Source: Magnetaquiglobus sp039908105
GTDB taxonomy: Bacteria > Pseudomonadota > Magnetococcia > Magnetococcales > Magnetaquicoccaceae
Reading direction: 5' to 3'
NCBI GenBank assembly: GCA_039908105.1
Contig: JAMOBI010000079.1
Coordinates: 1 to 23,747 of the forward strand
DNA length: 23,747 bases
The notes beneath the pieces were generated by a model. The model did no database searches and had not been told where the DNA came from. It was given only the letters and a program-made list of their open reading frames with translations. Positions 15,327 through 22,271 of this stretch are shown piece after piece. Position numbers and translations under genes: made by a program. How positions within the stretch are numbered: position 1 is the first letter of the stretch; each line of letters starts with the position of its first letter.

Positions 15327-16219
15327 CCATCCCAACCCATGCGAATGATCGTGACCTTGGGGCCGGTACGCACCAACGCTGCGGTCAACAATGCCGCCGA
15401 CTCGCCAACCCGCGAACGGATGCGCGCGGTATAACAGCTGGCACCAGTGGTCACCAGATTCACCATCTCGTTGGGCAGCGTCACGCCGAGTGCGGTCAGC
15501 TCACCAACCTGGTTCAACGGGGTCTTCATCCGCCCTTCCACCACCTGTTGCCAATTGAACTCCGGGGCCAACGGCTCAAGCACCCGGACATCCGCCGTAT
15601 TCAGATTCAAACGGCTATTTTTGCACGTATCATCCACCGTGACAAAGGGGGCGAATTTATCCAACGCCTCGCGGTTCCAATCCGGCAGATTGAGCAACTC
15701 CTCCAGGGCGTGCAACGGCTCGGCAGCAAGCGCAGACGCACCCCCTCCGCCGGCGGCCCCGATGGGCACCAGCCGCTCCACCAGCCGCTCCACCAGATGC
15801 CCGGAGAGCCCCTCGCGGGAGGCCAACCGGGTCAAAACCGTCCGCAATTCGAGATTCAGATGGCCATCCTCCTTGCGCAGCGCATTCAGATTCCAGCGCC
15901 GCGCCCCATCCTCGATCAACGCCTCGGCCTCGCCATCCGGGTTCTCCGGCAACGAAATCGGCACGGCCCAAAGCTCCAAAAGGTGATCGACCATGCCGCC
16001 CTGCATGCCGTCGATGGTCAACACCGCCAGCACGCGCGTCAACAGCGACTCGGCATGACGATGGGCCACCTCCAACTCCAACTCGCGCTGTACCTGACGC
16101 ATCTGAAACCGTTGCGACTCCATGCCGGCGTAAACCAGCGGCACCAGCAACGCGATGGCGGCCAGGGTGACGAGCAGCACCATCCCGCGTTCGGTTTCAC
16201 GATGGGATTGACGGGTCAC
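15323..16219 (-). CDS. gspK: Type II secretion system minor pseudopilin GspK
   Basis: Large tip pseudopilin, 298 residues. A prepilin-like leader MTRQSHRETERG precedes the hydrophobic helix MVLLVTLAAIALLVPLVYAGMES. As usual for GspK there is no glutamate at position 5 of the mature protein. Family landmarks are the RRWNLNAL stretch, the NSRLNLNTADVRVLEPL helix-hairpin region and the paired cysteines C200-range (DDTCKN) and GASCYTAR. It starts with GTG at 16219, 9 bases after the gspJ stop, with AAGGTG as ribosome site. It forms the tip complex with GspI and GspJ. Confidence 0.92.
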   Translation of the reverse strand: MTRQSHRETERGMVLLVTLAAIALLVPLVYAGMESQRFQMRQVQRELELEVAHRHAESLLTRVLAVLTIDGMQGGMVDHLLELWAVPISLPENPDGEAEALIEDGARRWNLNALRKEDGHLNLELRTVLTRLASREGLSGHLVERLVERLVPIGAAGGGGASALAAEPLHALEELLNLPDWNREALDKFAPFVTVDDTCKNSRLNLNTADVRVLEPLAPEFNWQQVVEGRMKTPLNQVGELTALGVTLPNEMVNLVTTGASCYTARIRSRVGESAALLTAALVRTGPKVTIIRMGWDG

Positions 16220-16228
16220 GGCAGCACC

Positions 16229-16822
16229 TTAAGGGTGAATCTCCGGCAACGGGGTCAGATTGAGGATCACATGCCAGGGTCCGATGTCACGCCAGTTGAA
16301 GCGCCAGCGAATCGCCCGCCAGGGGGACTGTGCCCCCTCGCCGAACAGTCGCCACTCCTGGGCATCAAGCAGATCGTACTCCACGCTCTCTAAATTCTGC
16401 TCAATACGCAGGGTCACCAGCGCCTTCTCCCGATCCTCTCCGAGCCGCTGGATCAACCGCTCCCAGATCATACCCTTCTCCCGCTCCTTGGCACGCCACC
16501 GGTAGATCACCTCCACCTTGGCACCCAACCGCCAATCAGGAACCAACGCACCGCTGCAACGGAGCACCAGCGCGTTGTTGCCCTCACGCACCAGACGCGC
16601 GGGCGGCTCTTTTTCCAGCATCTCCAGATCGTGACGGATCACCCGACGGGCATGGCTCCACAGATGCAGGGTCTCGGCGCGCTCCTCGAGAATCCGCATG
16701 CGCGCCGTGCCGCTCTGCACCAGACGATAGACCCCGGTCAGGATCAGGGCTGCGATGCTCAAAGCGATCAGCGCCTCCAACAGCGTGAAGCCGGAACGGT
16801 GGATGCTCACTGGCCCGGCCAT
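16229..16822 (-). CDS. gspJ: Type II secretion system minor pseudopilin GspJ
   Basis: Minor pseudopilin of the tip complex, 197 residues. The prepilin peptidase site is RSG|FTLLEALIALSIAALIL, with glutamate at mature position 5. The rest has GspJ traits: RHDLEMLEKEPPARLV, a basic/Trp-rich C-terminal half and WRFNWRDIGPW near the end. ATG 16822 overlaps gspI by 16 bases. A GTG at 16810 would overlap the gspI stop as GTGA, in the style of the other junctions here, and would give a 7-residue leader. The start therefore remains open between the two. Confidence 0.88.
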   Translation of the reverse strand: MAGPVSIHRSGFTLLEALIALSIAALILTGVYRLVQSGTARMRILEERAETLHLWSHARRVIRHDLEMLEKEPPARLVREGNNALVLRCSGALVPDWRLGAKVEVIYRWRAKEREKGMIWERLIQRLGEDREKALVTLRIEQNLESVEYDLLDAQEWRLFGEGAQSPWRAIRWRFNWRDIGPWHVILNLTPLPEIHP

Positions 16823-17175
16823 TGAAACTGCTCGGCAAACAACAGGGTCTGATCCCGCAACACCTCGATTCGGGCCACCCACACCCGTCCATCCTCGCTG
16901 CGCTGGATGCGCCGGCTCCAGAAAAATTTCCATCCCCCCATCTCTTCTTCGCCGGAAAGCTCATCAGGTGTGGACGGAATGCCCGCCGCGCGATGCAACT
17001 CCATCTGATTGCTCGCCACCTGGACTGCGGCCAACCGCTCTTCGAGCCGGTACTGGATATCGGTCTGCTGCTGTAAAATGGAGCCGATGGCAACAAAAAC
17101 CCCCCCGATCAGCGCCATGGCCACCAGAATCTCCAGCAGCGTGAAGCCGCGCATGCGCGTGGGGCCTACTCCCAT
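16807..17175 (-). CDS. gspI: Type II secretion system minor pseudopilin GspI
   Basis: Minor pseudopilin of 122 residues, the normal GspI size. Leader MGVGPTRMRG precedes FTLLEILVAMALIGGVFVAIGSILQQQ. The mid-region QVASNQMELHRAAG is the typical GspI helix, and a short beta-sheet ends in FAEQFQWPGQ. ATG 17175 overlaps the gspH stop by 10 bases. An internal ATG (17154) would leave a leader of only three residues and is less likely. GspI is thought to nucleate the tip complex with GspJ and GspK. Confidence 0.9.
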   Translation of the reverse strand: MGVGPTRMRGFTLLEILVAMALIGGVFVAIGSILQQQTDIQYRLEERLAAVQVASNQMELHRAAGIPSTPDELSGEEEMGGWKFFWSRRIQRSEDGRVWVARIEVLRDQTLLFAEQFQWPGQ

Positions 17176-17675
17176 GTTTTCAATCCCGACTCCAAACGCG
17201 GCTGGCTCCACTCCGGACGAAAGGAGACCGTGAACCCCTCCGGCTCTTTGGTCGCTGCGAACTGCACCAGAATCGGCTTGGCCGGACCAAAACGGGTGAA
17301 GGGAATGGCAATTTCGCTCAACTCCCCCAGATCGCTTTTGTCCGGAATCCAGAGAAACCGCCCATCGGCGGGTGAGAGCGTACCCGGTGCGAGCAAAGGA
17401 TCGCTGACGGGCAAAAACCCCTCCTTGCCACGCACCTCGCAGTGATAGGTGCCCTGGGCCAGATCCAGACGCAACCGGTATTGCGCCAGACCCGAAGCGC
17501 TCTGATCGCGCAGCCAGATCAGAACGTTGCGAAAGCGGTTCGCGGAGGTGCGCAACCCTTCCAGCTTGCCGGGCCCCAGATGGGGCACCACCAGCGAGAT
17601 CAGAATGGAGACCAGAAACAGGGTGATCATCACCTCCAGCAACGTGAAGCCGTTGGCCGGACGGCGTTGCGTCAC
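17166..17675 (-). CDS. gspH: Type II secretion system minor pseudopilin GspH
   Basis: Minor pseudopilin connecting the tip to the GspG fibre, 169 residues. Leader MTQRRPANG is followed by FTLLEVMITLFLVSILISLVVP, then SANRFRNVLIWLRDQSASGLAQYRLRLDLAQGTY, which matches the GspH/FimT fold where the first strands read out of the helix. The GTG start at 17675 overlaps the gspG TGA (GTGA). The C-terminal part (FTVSFRPEWSQPRLESG) is variable in the family. Confidence 0.88.
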   Translation of the reverse strand: MTQRRPANGFTLLEVMITLFLVSILISLVVPHLGPGKLEGLRTSANRFRNVLIWLRDQSASGLAQYRLRLDLAQGTYHCEVRGKEGFLPVSDPLLAPGTLSPADGRFLWIPDKSDLGELSEIAIPFTRFGPAKPILVQFAATKEPEGFTVSFRPEWSQPRLESGLKTWE

Positions 17676-18145
17676 GGTTTGACTTCCAGGTTCCAGGAGG
17701 TGATGTCGCCGTTCTTGCCCTCGCCGCCCGGCATGCCGTCGGCACCCAGCGACATCAGGTCATAGGCGCCGTGCAGTCCGGGCGCAAGATAGACATACGG
17801 ATTGCCCCACGGATCGACCGGCGCCTTGGGCAGATACCCCTCCTGACGCCACCGTTTCGGCACCGGTTCGGTCTCGGGCCTGATAACCAGCGCCCCCAAC
17901 CCCTGCTCGGTGGTCGGATAGTTGTGGTTGTCGAGGCGGTAGAGATCCAACGCCTGACCGATCGACTGGATATCGAGCACCGCTTTGGTCTGCCGCGCCT
18001 CGTCCGGACGGCTCATGATCTTGGGGATGATCAGGGTGGCCAGGATGCCGAGAATCACCACCACCACCATGATTTCGATCAGGGTGAAACCGGCCTGGGA
18101 ACCAAATGAGGGCCGGGAATGCTTGGATCGGGTCGTTGTTGACAT
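17672..18145 (-). CDS. gspG: Type II secretion system major pseudopilin GspG
   Basis: Main subunit of the pseudopilus, 157 residues. It has the prepilin site QAG|FTLIEIMVVVVILGILATLIIPKIM with Glu5, then DEARQTKAVLDIQSIGQALDLYRLDNHNYPTTEQGL, the diagnostic GspG segment. KAPVDPWGNPYVYL and the calcium-loop region SLGADGMPGGEGKNGDI complete the pattern. The 19-residue leader is longer than the usual 6-10. It is the first structural gene of the local gsp cluster, 16 bases after the YidD-like gene. The usual upstream genes gspC-F are not here. Confidence 0.95.
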   Translation of the reverse strand: MSTTTRSKHSRPSFGSQAGFTLIEIMVVVVILGILATLIIPKIMSRPDEARQTKAVLDIQSIGQALDLYRLDNHNYPTTEQGLGALVIRPETEPVPKRWRQEGYLPKAPVDPWGNPYVYLAPGLHGAYDLMSLGADGMPGGEGKNGDITSWNLEVKP

Positions 18146-18161
18146 GGAATCTCGCTTGCAA

Positions 18162-18599
18162 TCAGGGTTTCGATAACCAGAAATCGTTGACCTCCAGCGG
18201 ATCGAACAGGCGCTGGGCGCCATCCGAACCGGTGATCCGCGGGGCACGGTCGATTTCACTGCGTTCGTGGATCAGCCGGTCGACGGTCAGCATCAGCCCC
18301 ATGAGCGGCCCGTGTCGTTCAATGGCCTGTTTGGCGTAACGGGAGCAGTTGGGGTGCGAGGGACACCGGTCGCCATCCACACGGCTTATGGTATGTGAAT
18401 AGAGCTGCAAGGGAAAGAGCAACCAGTGCGATAATGGATTGGGTTGCACGGTTTGTGCGACCGGCAGAGGGTGGTATTCAAGGGGGTTCTCTGCGGCACA
18501 CCCGTTTTGGGCAACCAAAAACGTGCCACAAATCCACAAGCCCGCTGCAAGGCGGAGATGGCATTGTCGATTTTTCACAATCTTTAATACCGCAACCAT
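18162..18599 (-). CDS. YidD-family protein with N-terminal secretion/anchor signal
   Basis: The middle of this 145-residue protein (about 55-112: LSHWLLFPLQLYSHTISRVDGDRCPSHPNCSRYAKQAIERHG...) matches the YidD family, implicated in membrane-protein insertion. Its cysteines C79 and C85 are equivalent to those of HCRFTPTC in E. coli YidD. Unlike classical YidD it has an N-terminal hydrophobic signal (LRLAAGLWICGTFLVAQ) and about 30 extra C-terminal residues. It lies 16 bases upstream of gspG, so likely shares its operon. ATG 18599 overlaps the end of the repeat module. A GTG at 18578 would give the simpler signal MKNRQCHLRLAAGLW and may be the true start. Confidence 0.72.
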   Translation of the reverse strand: MVAVLKIVKNRQCHLRLAAGLWICGTFLVAQNGCAAENPLEYHPLPVAQTVQPNPLSHWLLFPLQLYSHTISRVDGDRCPSHPNCSRYAKQAIERHGPLMGLMLTVDRLIHERSEIDRAPRITGSDGAQRLFDPLEVNDFWLSKP

Positions 18600-18806
18600 A
18601 TTCTTAAAGAGGCGTCATTTTCTTAAAGGCCGTGTGCAAACTGCGGGCGTCGTTTCCAAAAACCGGAAACGACGCCCGCGAAGGCTGCGCGCGGCGCATT
18701 TTTCGCAAAAAAACGCGAAAAATGCTTCTTGAAAAGAGCGCGCTAAAATCAAAGTCAAAATCCAAAGTCAAAACCCTGGGAGACGAATCTCCCAGACCCT
18801 CTCTTT
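18588..18806 (-). repeat. Structured intergenic module, copy B
   Basis: Second copy of the module at 6136-6362, in opposite orientation, and again in the direction of local transcription. From helicase 3' side to YidD side it carries a stem CTGGGAGA/CGAA/TCTCCCAG (18776-18795), an 11-bp stem GCATTTTTCGC/GCGAAAAATGC (18696-18725) and a perfect 15-bp stem (18643-18657 with 18665-18679). The block ending TTGCGGTA overlaps the start of the YidD-like gene. No gene is apparent within it. Confidence 0.85.
18755..18795 (-). terminator. Probable terminator after vanZ-helicase unit
   Basis: Reading leftward, the 8-bp stem CTGGGAGA...TCTCCCAG (18795-18776) is followed by GGTTTTGACTTTGGATTTTGAC. It is T-rich but not a clean T-run. 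The hairpin occupies the same place in the module as the hairpins after ricT. A run of eight T follows the stem in the rightward sense, so it might also block transcription from the other direction. Confidence 0.5.
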
Positions 18807-18827
18807 TTTTTACCAGTAGAAGCTACG

Positions 18828-18850
18828 CATTCCAAGCCGGATGCGATTCA
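18828..18850 (+). repeat. Copy of dispersed CATTCCAAGC element
   Basis: CATTCCAAGCCGGATGCG then ATTCA, two bases beyond the helicase stop codon (18853). The flanking TACCAGTAGAAGCTACG (18811-18827) resembles the heart of the 12437-12505 palindrome (TACTGGTAAAAACTGCA), so about 40 bases are shared in total. Confidence 0.75.
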
Positions 18851-18852
18851 AG

Positions 18853-20226
18853 TCACTCCCCGCGCTGATAGGCGACGTGTTGGCGCCGGCGCATGCTGGT
18901 GAAGGTCTCAGCCGTATCCTGCGAGACCAGTTCATACAGGATCGCCTGCTTGCCGGCACGCGGACGCAGCAGCCGTCCCAGACGCTGCACATGCTCGCGG
19001 ATCGAGGCGCTGCCGGAGACGATGATCCCCACGCTCACCTCGGGCAGATCGATCCCCTCGTTGAGCACCCGCGAGTTGACCAGAAACGGCAACTCCCCGG
19101 AGCGAAACCCCTCCAGAAACCGGCTCCGTTCGGTGATTTTGGTCTTGTGGGTGATAACCGGCAAGAAAAAAGTCTCGCCGATGGCGTAGGCAGTATCGTT
19201 GTCGTCGGTAAACAGCAGGGCCTGCTCGTGGCGATGACGCCGCAGCAGGCTCCAGACCATACGCAGCTTGGCGCGCGAGGCGCGAGCCAAGCGTTTTTGC
19301 AACCGATAGGCGGCCATGGCGTCCCGCCCCTCTCGTGAGCGGCTGCAGACCATGATGAACTGACTCCAGCCATTGGGTTTGGAGAGATTCACCCCCGTGG
19401 AGCGGGCGAAATCCCGATAGTGACCATAGGCGGCGTCATAGGCCTGTCGTTCGTCGTCATCGAGGATCACCGGGATCTGCTCCAGACGATAGGGGGCGAG
19501 AAACTCCCCCTCCAGATCGGCAATCTCGCAGCGATAAACCAAAGACCCCAAGAGATTGAACAGATCCTCCTCCCCGCCGTCGCTCCGCTCCGGGGTGGCG
19601 GTCAATCCCAACCGGTAGGGGGCCACGCACATCAAGGCGGCATGACGGGTGGTGGGAGCCGGCAGGTGGTGGCATTCGTCACAGATCAACAGACCGAAGC
19701 GGTTGCCGATCTTCTCCATATAGATATAGGCCGAATCGTAGGTGCTCACCGTGATCGGTGCAAACTGGAACTCCCCGCCGCCGAGCATGCCGATCGGCTC
19801 GCCAAAAGCTTGACCCAGCTGATCGTGCCACTGCTGCACCAGATTGATCGTCGGGGCCAGGATCAGGGTATCACGCTGGATGCGGGTGATCGCCAGACGG
19901 GCGATCAGAGTTTTGCCGGCTCCGGTCGGCAGCACCACCACGCCGCGTCCTTCGGCCTTGACCCACGCCTCGTAGGCCGCCTTCTGGTGCGGACGCGGGG
20001 CGTGATCGCGCCGCAGACGAAAAACGCGCGGTTCGAATGCGCGCGCCAGATCCTCGTAGGGGGTTCGAGCGCGATGCAAAGCCAAAACGATCGGCCCGTA
20101 ATGCCGAGCCTCGGCGCGCCAAGCCTCGATGCGTTCATCCTTGCGCAACCAGTGCATCGCGGGTTGCAACGCCTCTTCCGGACCGCTGACCACCAGCGAC
20201 CCCAGATCAAAGGTGATGCGGATCAT
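18853..20226 (-). CDS. XPB-like superfamily 2 DNA helicase
   Basis: A 457-residue DNA-dependent ATPase/helicase resembling archaeal/bacterial XPB. An N-terminal damage-recognition-like domain (1-72) precedes PRPHQKAAYEAW. The helicase motifs are LPTGAGKT (I, 99-106), DECHHLP (II, 183-189), GLTATPERSDG (III, 207-217; the XPB RED position reads RSD), SRVLNEGIDLPEV (V) and QRLGRLLRP (VI, 414-422). Between the lobes lies a helical insert (about 255-320) like the thumb region. It probably acts in repair or transcription-coupled remodelling. The nuclease partner Bax1 of archaeal XPB is not adjacent. The ATG overlaps the stop of the vanZ-like gene (ATGA). The 3' end abuts the short repeat and the structured module. 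Confidence 0.9.
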   Translation of the reverse strand: MIRITFDLGSLVVSGPEEALQPAMHWLRKDERIEAWRAEARHYGPIVLALHRARTPYEDLARAFEPRVFRLRRDHAPRPHQKAAYEAWVKAEGRGVVVLPTGAGKTLIARLAITRIQRDTLILAPTINLVQQWHDQLGQAFGEPIGMLGGGEFQFAPITVSTYDSAYIYMEKIGNRFGLLICDECHHLPAPTTRHAALMCVAPYRLGLTATPERSDGGEEDLFNLLGSLVYRCEIADLEGEFLAPYRLEQIPVILDDDERQAYDAAYGHYRDFARSTGVNLSKPNGWSQFIMVCSRSREGRDAMAAYRLQKRLARASRAKLRMVWSLLRRHRHEQALLFTDDNDTAYAIGETFFLPVITHKTKITERSRFLEGFRSGELPFLVNSRVLNEGIDLPEVSVGIIVSGSASIREHVQRLGRLLRPRAGKQAILYELVSQDTAETFTSMRRRQHVAYQRGE

Positions 20227-20810
20227 GTTGACAGAGGTTGTGGTGCGGACGGCGAGCGCAGCAACACCGCAAACCAGATGCCGCAGGCCGCGCCAATGCC
20301 GTTCAAAGCCACGTCCCTCAAGTCAAAATAACGATTCGGCAGCATGAACTGAATGCACTCATCGGAAAAACCGAGCAGCACCACCGAAACATAGGCCCAG
20401 AGAAGACCGATACCGCGCGGTTCGTTCATGGCACGGAAGACCAGAAAGGCCAATCCCCCATACTCGAGCAGATGGACCCGTTCGGAGGAGTTGTCCATGT
20501 TGTAGGCAACCAGGAGAATGGCCAGAAACGGCAACAACGCTCGGATGCGCTGTTCGCGACGGATGTTTCTGAACAACAGGAAAAGCACCACTGCCATGGC
20601 GAGGAGCAGAAATCCGGAGATGACCAGGCCGGTCTCGCGCTTGCCGATCAGATGGAAGATCCCCTTGGTGATGATCGGGGTCAAAGGCAGGGTGAGATAG
20701 ATGGTGAGCATGTAGGCCCCGACCACGGCCCAGCGCGGCCCCAGATAATGAATCTGGAGCCGTTTGGGCAGGTCGATGAACTGGACCAGGCTCAAAAAAG
20801 GGTTTTTCAT
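20223..20810 (-). CDS. VanZ-like family membrane protein
   Basis: Polytopic inner-membrane protein, 195 residues with about five hydrophobic segments. The VanZ-like signature is present: ERVHLLEYGGLAFLVFRAM, VVLLGFSDECIQFMLPNRYFDLRDVALNGIGAACG. The family is named after the teicoplanin-resistance factor, but most chromosomal members, including this one, have no known function. ATG 20810 is chosen for its clear GGGGAG ribosome site 6 bases upstream. Upstream codons in the same frame are proline-rich and lie in the hairpin region. It is the first gene of a two-gene unit with the helicase. Confidence 0.87.
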   Translation of the reverse strand: MKNPFLSLVQFIDLPKRLQIHYLGPRWAVVGAYMLTIYLTLPLTPIITKGIFHLIGKRETGLVISGFLLLAMAVVLFLLFRNIRREQRIRALLPFLAILLVAYNMDNSSERVHLLEYGGLAFLVFRAMNEPRGIGLLWAYVSVVLLGFSDECIQFMLPNRYFDLRDVALNGIGAACGIWFAVLLRSPSAPQPLST

Positions 20811-20860
20811 CGACCACTCCCCGCCGAAAACGTCGCGCACGGGGTGTGGAACGGATGGAG

Positions 20861-20919
20861 TCCGCCAGGAGAAAGGGCATGATATCGGGTTGACACGGGA
20901 TCCTTTCCCTCCTGGCGGA
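20861..20919 (-). promoter_or_regulatory. Hairpin in the vanZ-like leader
   Basis: TCCGCCAGGAG (20861-20871) and CTCCTGGCGGA (20909-20919) are perfect 11-bp inverted arms, extended by AAAGG/CCTTT after a short bulge. The hairpin lies between serC and the vanZ-like start (127-base gap) and is not followed by a T-run in either direction, so a simple terminator is unlikely. The leftward transcript carries an AGGAGGG in the first arm, which the second arm would mask. Confidence 0.55.
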
Positions 20920-20937
20920 ATCGTATACAAAACAGGG

Positions 20938-22026
20938 TTATCCGTTGGTACGCTCGAACTCCCTCATGAAGGCGATCAGGGCATCGACCCCCTCTTCCGG
21001 CATGGCGTTGTAGATCGAGGCACGCATGCCGCCCACCGAACGATGACCTTTGAGCGTGACCAGTCCGGCTGCCTTGGCCTGGGCCAGGAAGGCATCGGTC
21101 AGTTCGGGCTTGGCCAGGGTGAACGGCACGTTCATGCGCGAACGGCTGGCGACTTCGGTGGGGCAGAGATAGAACTCCGAGCCGTCGATGGCGGCATAGA
21201 GTCTCCCGGCCTTGGCGATGTTGCGCCGTTCCATTTCGTTCACACCGCCCTGCTCCTTCACCCACTCCAGCACCAGGCCCAGGATGTAGATGGCATAGGT
21301 GGGCGGGGTGTTGAGCATCGAGCCCTCTTTGGCGATGGCCTGATAATCCAGCATCGTCGGCAGATTCGCCTTCCGGCCCATGAGATCCTTGCGGATGATC
21401 ACCACGGTGACACCACTCGGGCCGAGGTTCTTTTGGGCTCCAGCATAAATCATGCCGTACTTGGAGACATCCACGGACCGCGACAGGATGTTGGAGGAGG
21501 CGTCGGCGATCAACGGCACGGAACCGGTATCGGGCAGATAGGGGTATTCGGTGCCGAAGATGGTGTTGTTGCTGGTGATATGGGCATAGACCGCGTTGGG
21601 ATTCAAGGTCAGTTCCGCTTGAGTTGGGATGCGGGTGTAGTTGACGCTTTTGGTGGTGGCGGCCACCCGCACATCGGCACAGAGTTTCTTGGCCTCGGCA
21701 CAGGCCTTCTCGGCCCAACTGCCGGTCAAGACATAATCGACCGACTGGCTGGTCGGATCGGTGATCAGGTTCATGGGCAGCATGGAGAACTGCAACGAAG
21801 CCCCACCTTGCAAAAAGAGCACGGCGTAGTCGTCGGAGATCCCCATCAATTCGCGCAGCAGCGCCTCGGCATTGGCGATGATGGCCAGGTAATCCTTGGA
21901 ACGGTGACTCATTTCCATCACCGACATGCCGCTTCCACGGTAGTCGAGCATCTCGTCGCGGGCCCTCTCAAGAACGGCGACAGGCAAGACCGCAGGACCG
22001 GCGCTGAAGTTGTGAACACGTTTCAT
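20938..22026 (-). CDS. serC: Phosphoserine aminotransferase
   Basis: PLP-dependent class V aminotransferase that converts 3-phosphohydroxypyruvate and glutamate to phosphoserine in serine synthesis, and may act in pyridoxine synthesis. The 362 residues are normal length. Features are the start NFSAGPAVLP, HRSKDY, the cofactor-contact loop GGASLQF, DASSNILSR, and the Schiff-base lysine K199 in YAGAQKNLGPSG, equivalent to K198 in E. coli. It ends GHRSVGGMRASIYNAMPEEGVDALIAFMREFE. GAGGAG lies about 11 bases before the ATG. It stands alone and is divergent from the response-regulator gene. serA and serB are not in the window. Confidence 0.97.
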   Translation of the reverse strand: MKRVHNFSAGPAVLPVAVLERARDEMLDYRGSGMSVMEMSHRSKDYLAIIANAEALLRELMGISDDYAVLFLQGGASLQFSMLPMNLITDPTSQSVDYVLTGSWAEKACAEAKKLCADVRVAATTKSVNYTRIPTQAELTLNPNAVYAHITSNNTIFGTEYPYLPDTGSVPLIADASSNILSRSVDVSKYGMIYAGAQKNLGPSGVTVVIIRKDLMGRKANLPTMLDYQAIAKEGSMLNTPPTYAIYILGLVLEWVKEQGGVNEMERRNIAKAGRLYAAIDGSEFYLCPTEVASRSRMNVPFTLAKPELTDAFLAQAKAAGLVTLKGHRSVGGMRASIYNAMPEEGVDALIAFMREFERTNG

Positions 22027-22093
22027 GGGGCGATTTTCTCCTCAAATGGCTGTCTGATCGATGAATGGCGGCCCAATCATGATGGATCCGCTC

Positions 22094-22122
22094 TTGGCGT
22101 GACCGTTGCTTGTCTTTATAGT
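22094..22122 (+). promoter_or_regulatory. Candidate promoter for the response regulator gene
   Basis: TTGGCG (22094-22099) and TATAGT (22117-22122) with a 17-base spacer, in the 245-base divergent region between serC and the response-regulator gene. About 145 bases of leader would follow. The match is by eye only. Confidence 0.35.
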
Positions 22123-22271
22123 GATGAAGGACGCATCATGCCGACTTTTGGGAGGCCGCTCGCGTCCGACTCGGCAATATCCATACAGGGTATTCCAGCG
22201 TGCGTCCGGAGGCAAGTTTGCTCTCGACGCATGGCTTGATCCTGGCAAGAATTTCGCAAGGATGTATTGTA

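Noticed and set aside
12561..16393. Long rightward frames opposite gspN, gspL and gspK
   Set aside because: Composition is rich in R, P, H and Q without domain motifs. The leftward gsp genes are strongly supported by family features and coupled overlaps.
18632..18868. Small rightward frame rich in lysine and serine over module copy B
   Set aside because: It arises from the repeat hairpins, has no ribosome site and no equivalent reading in copy A.
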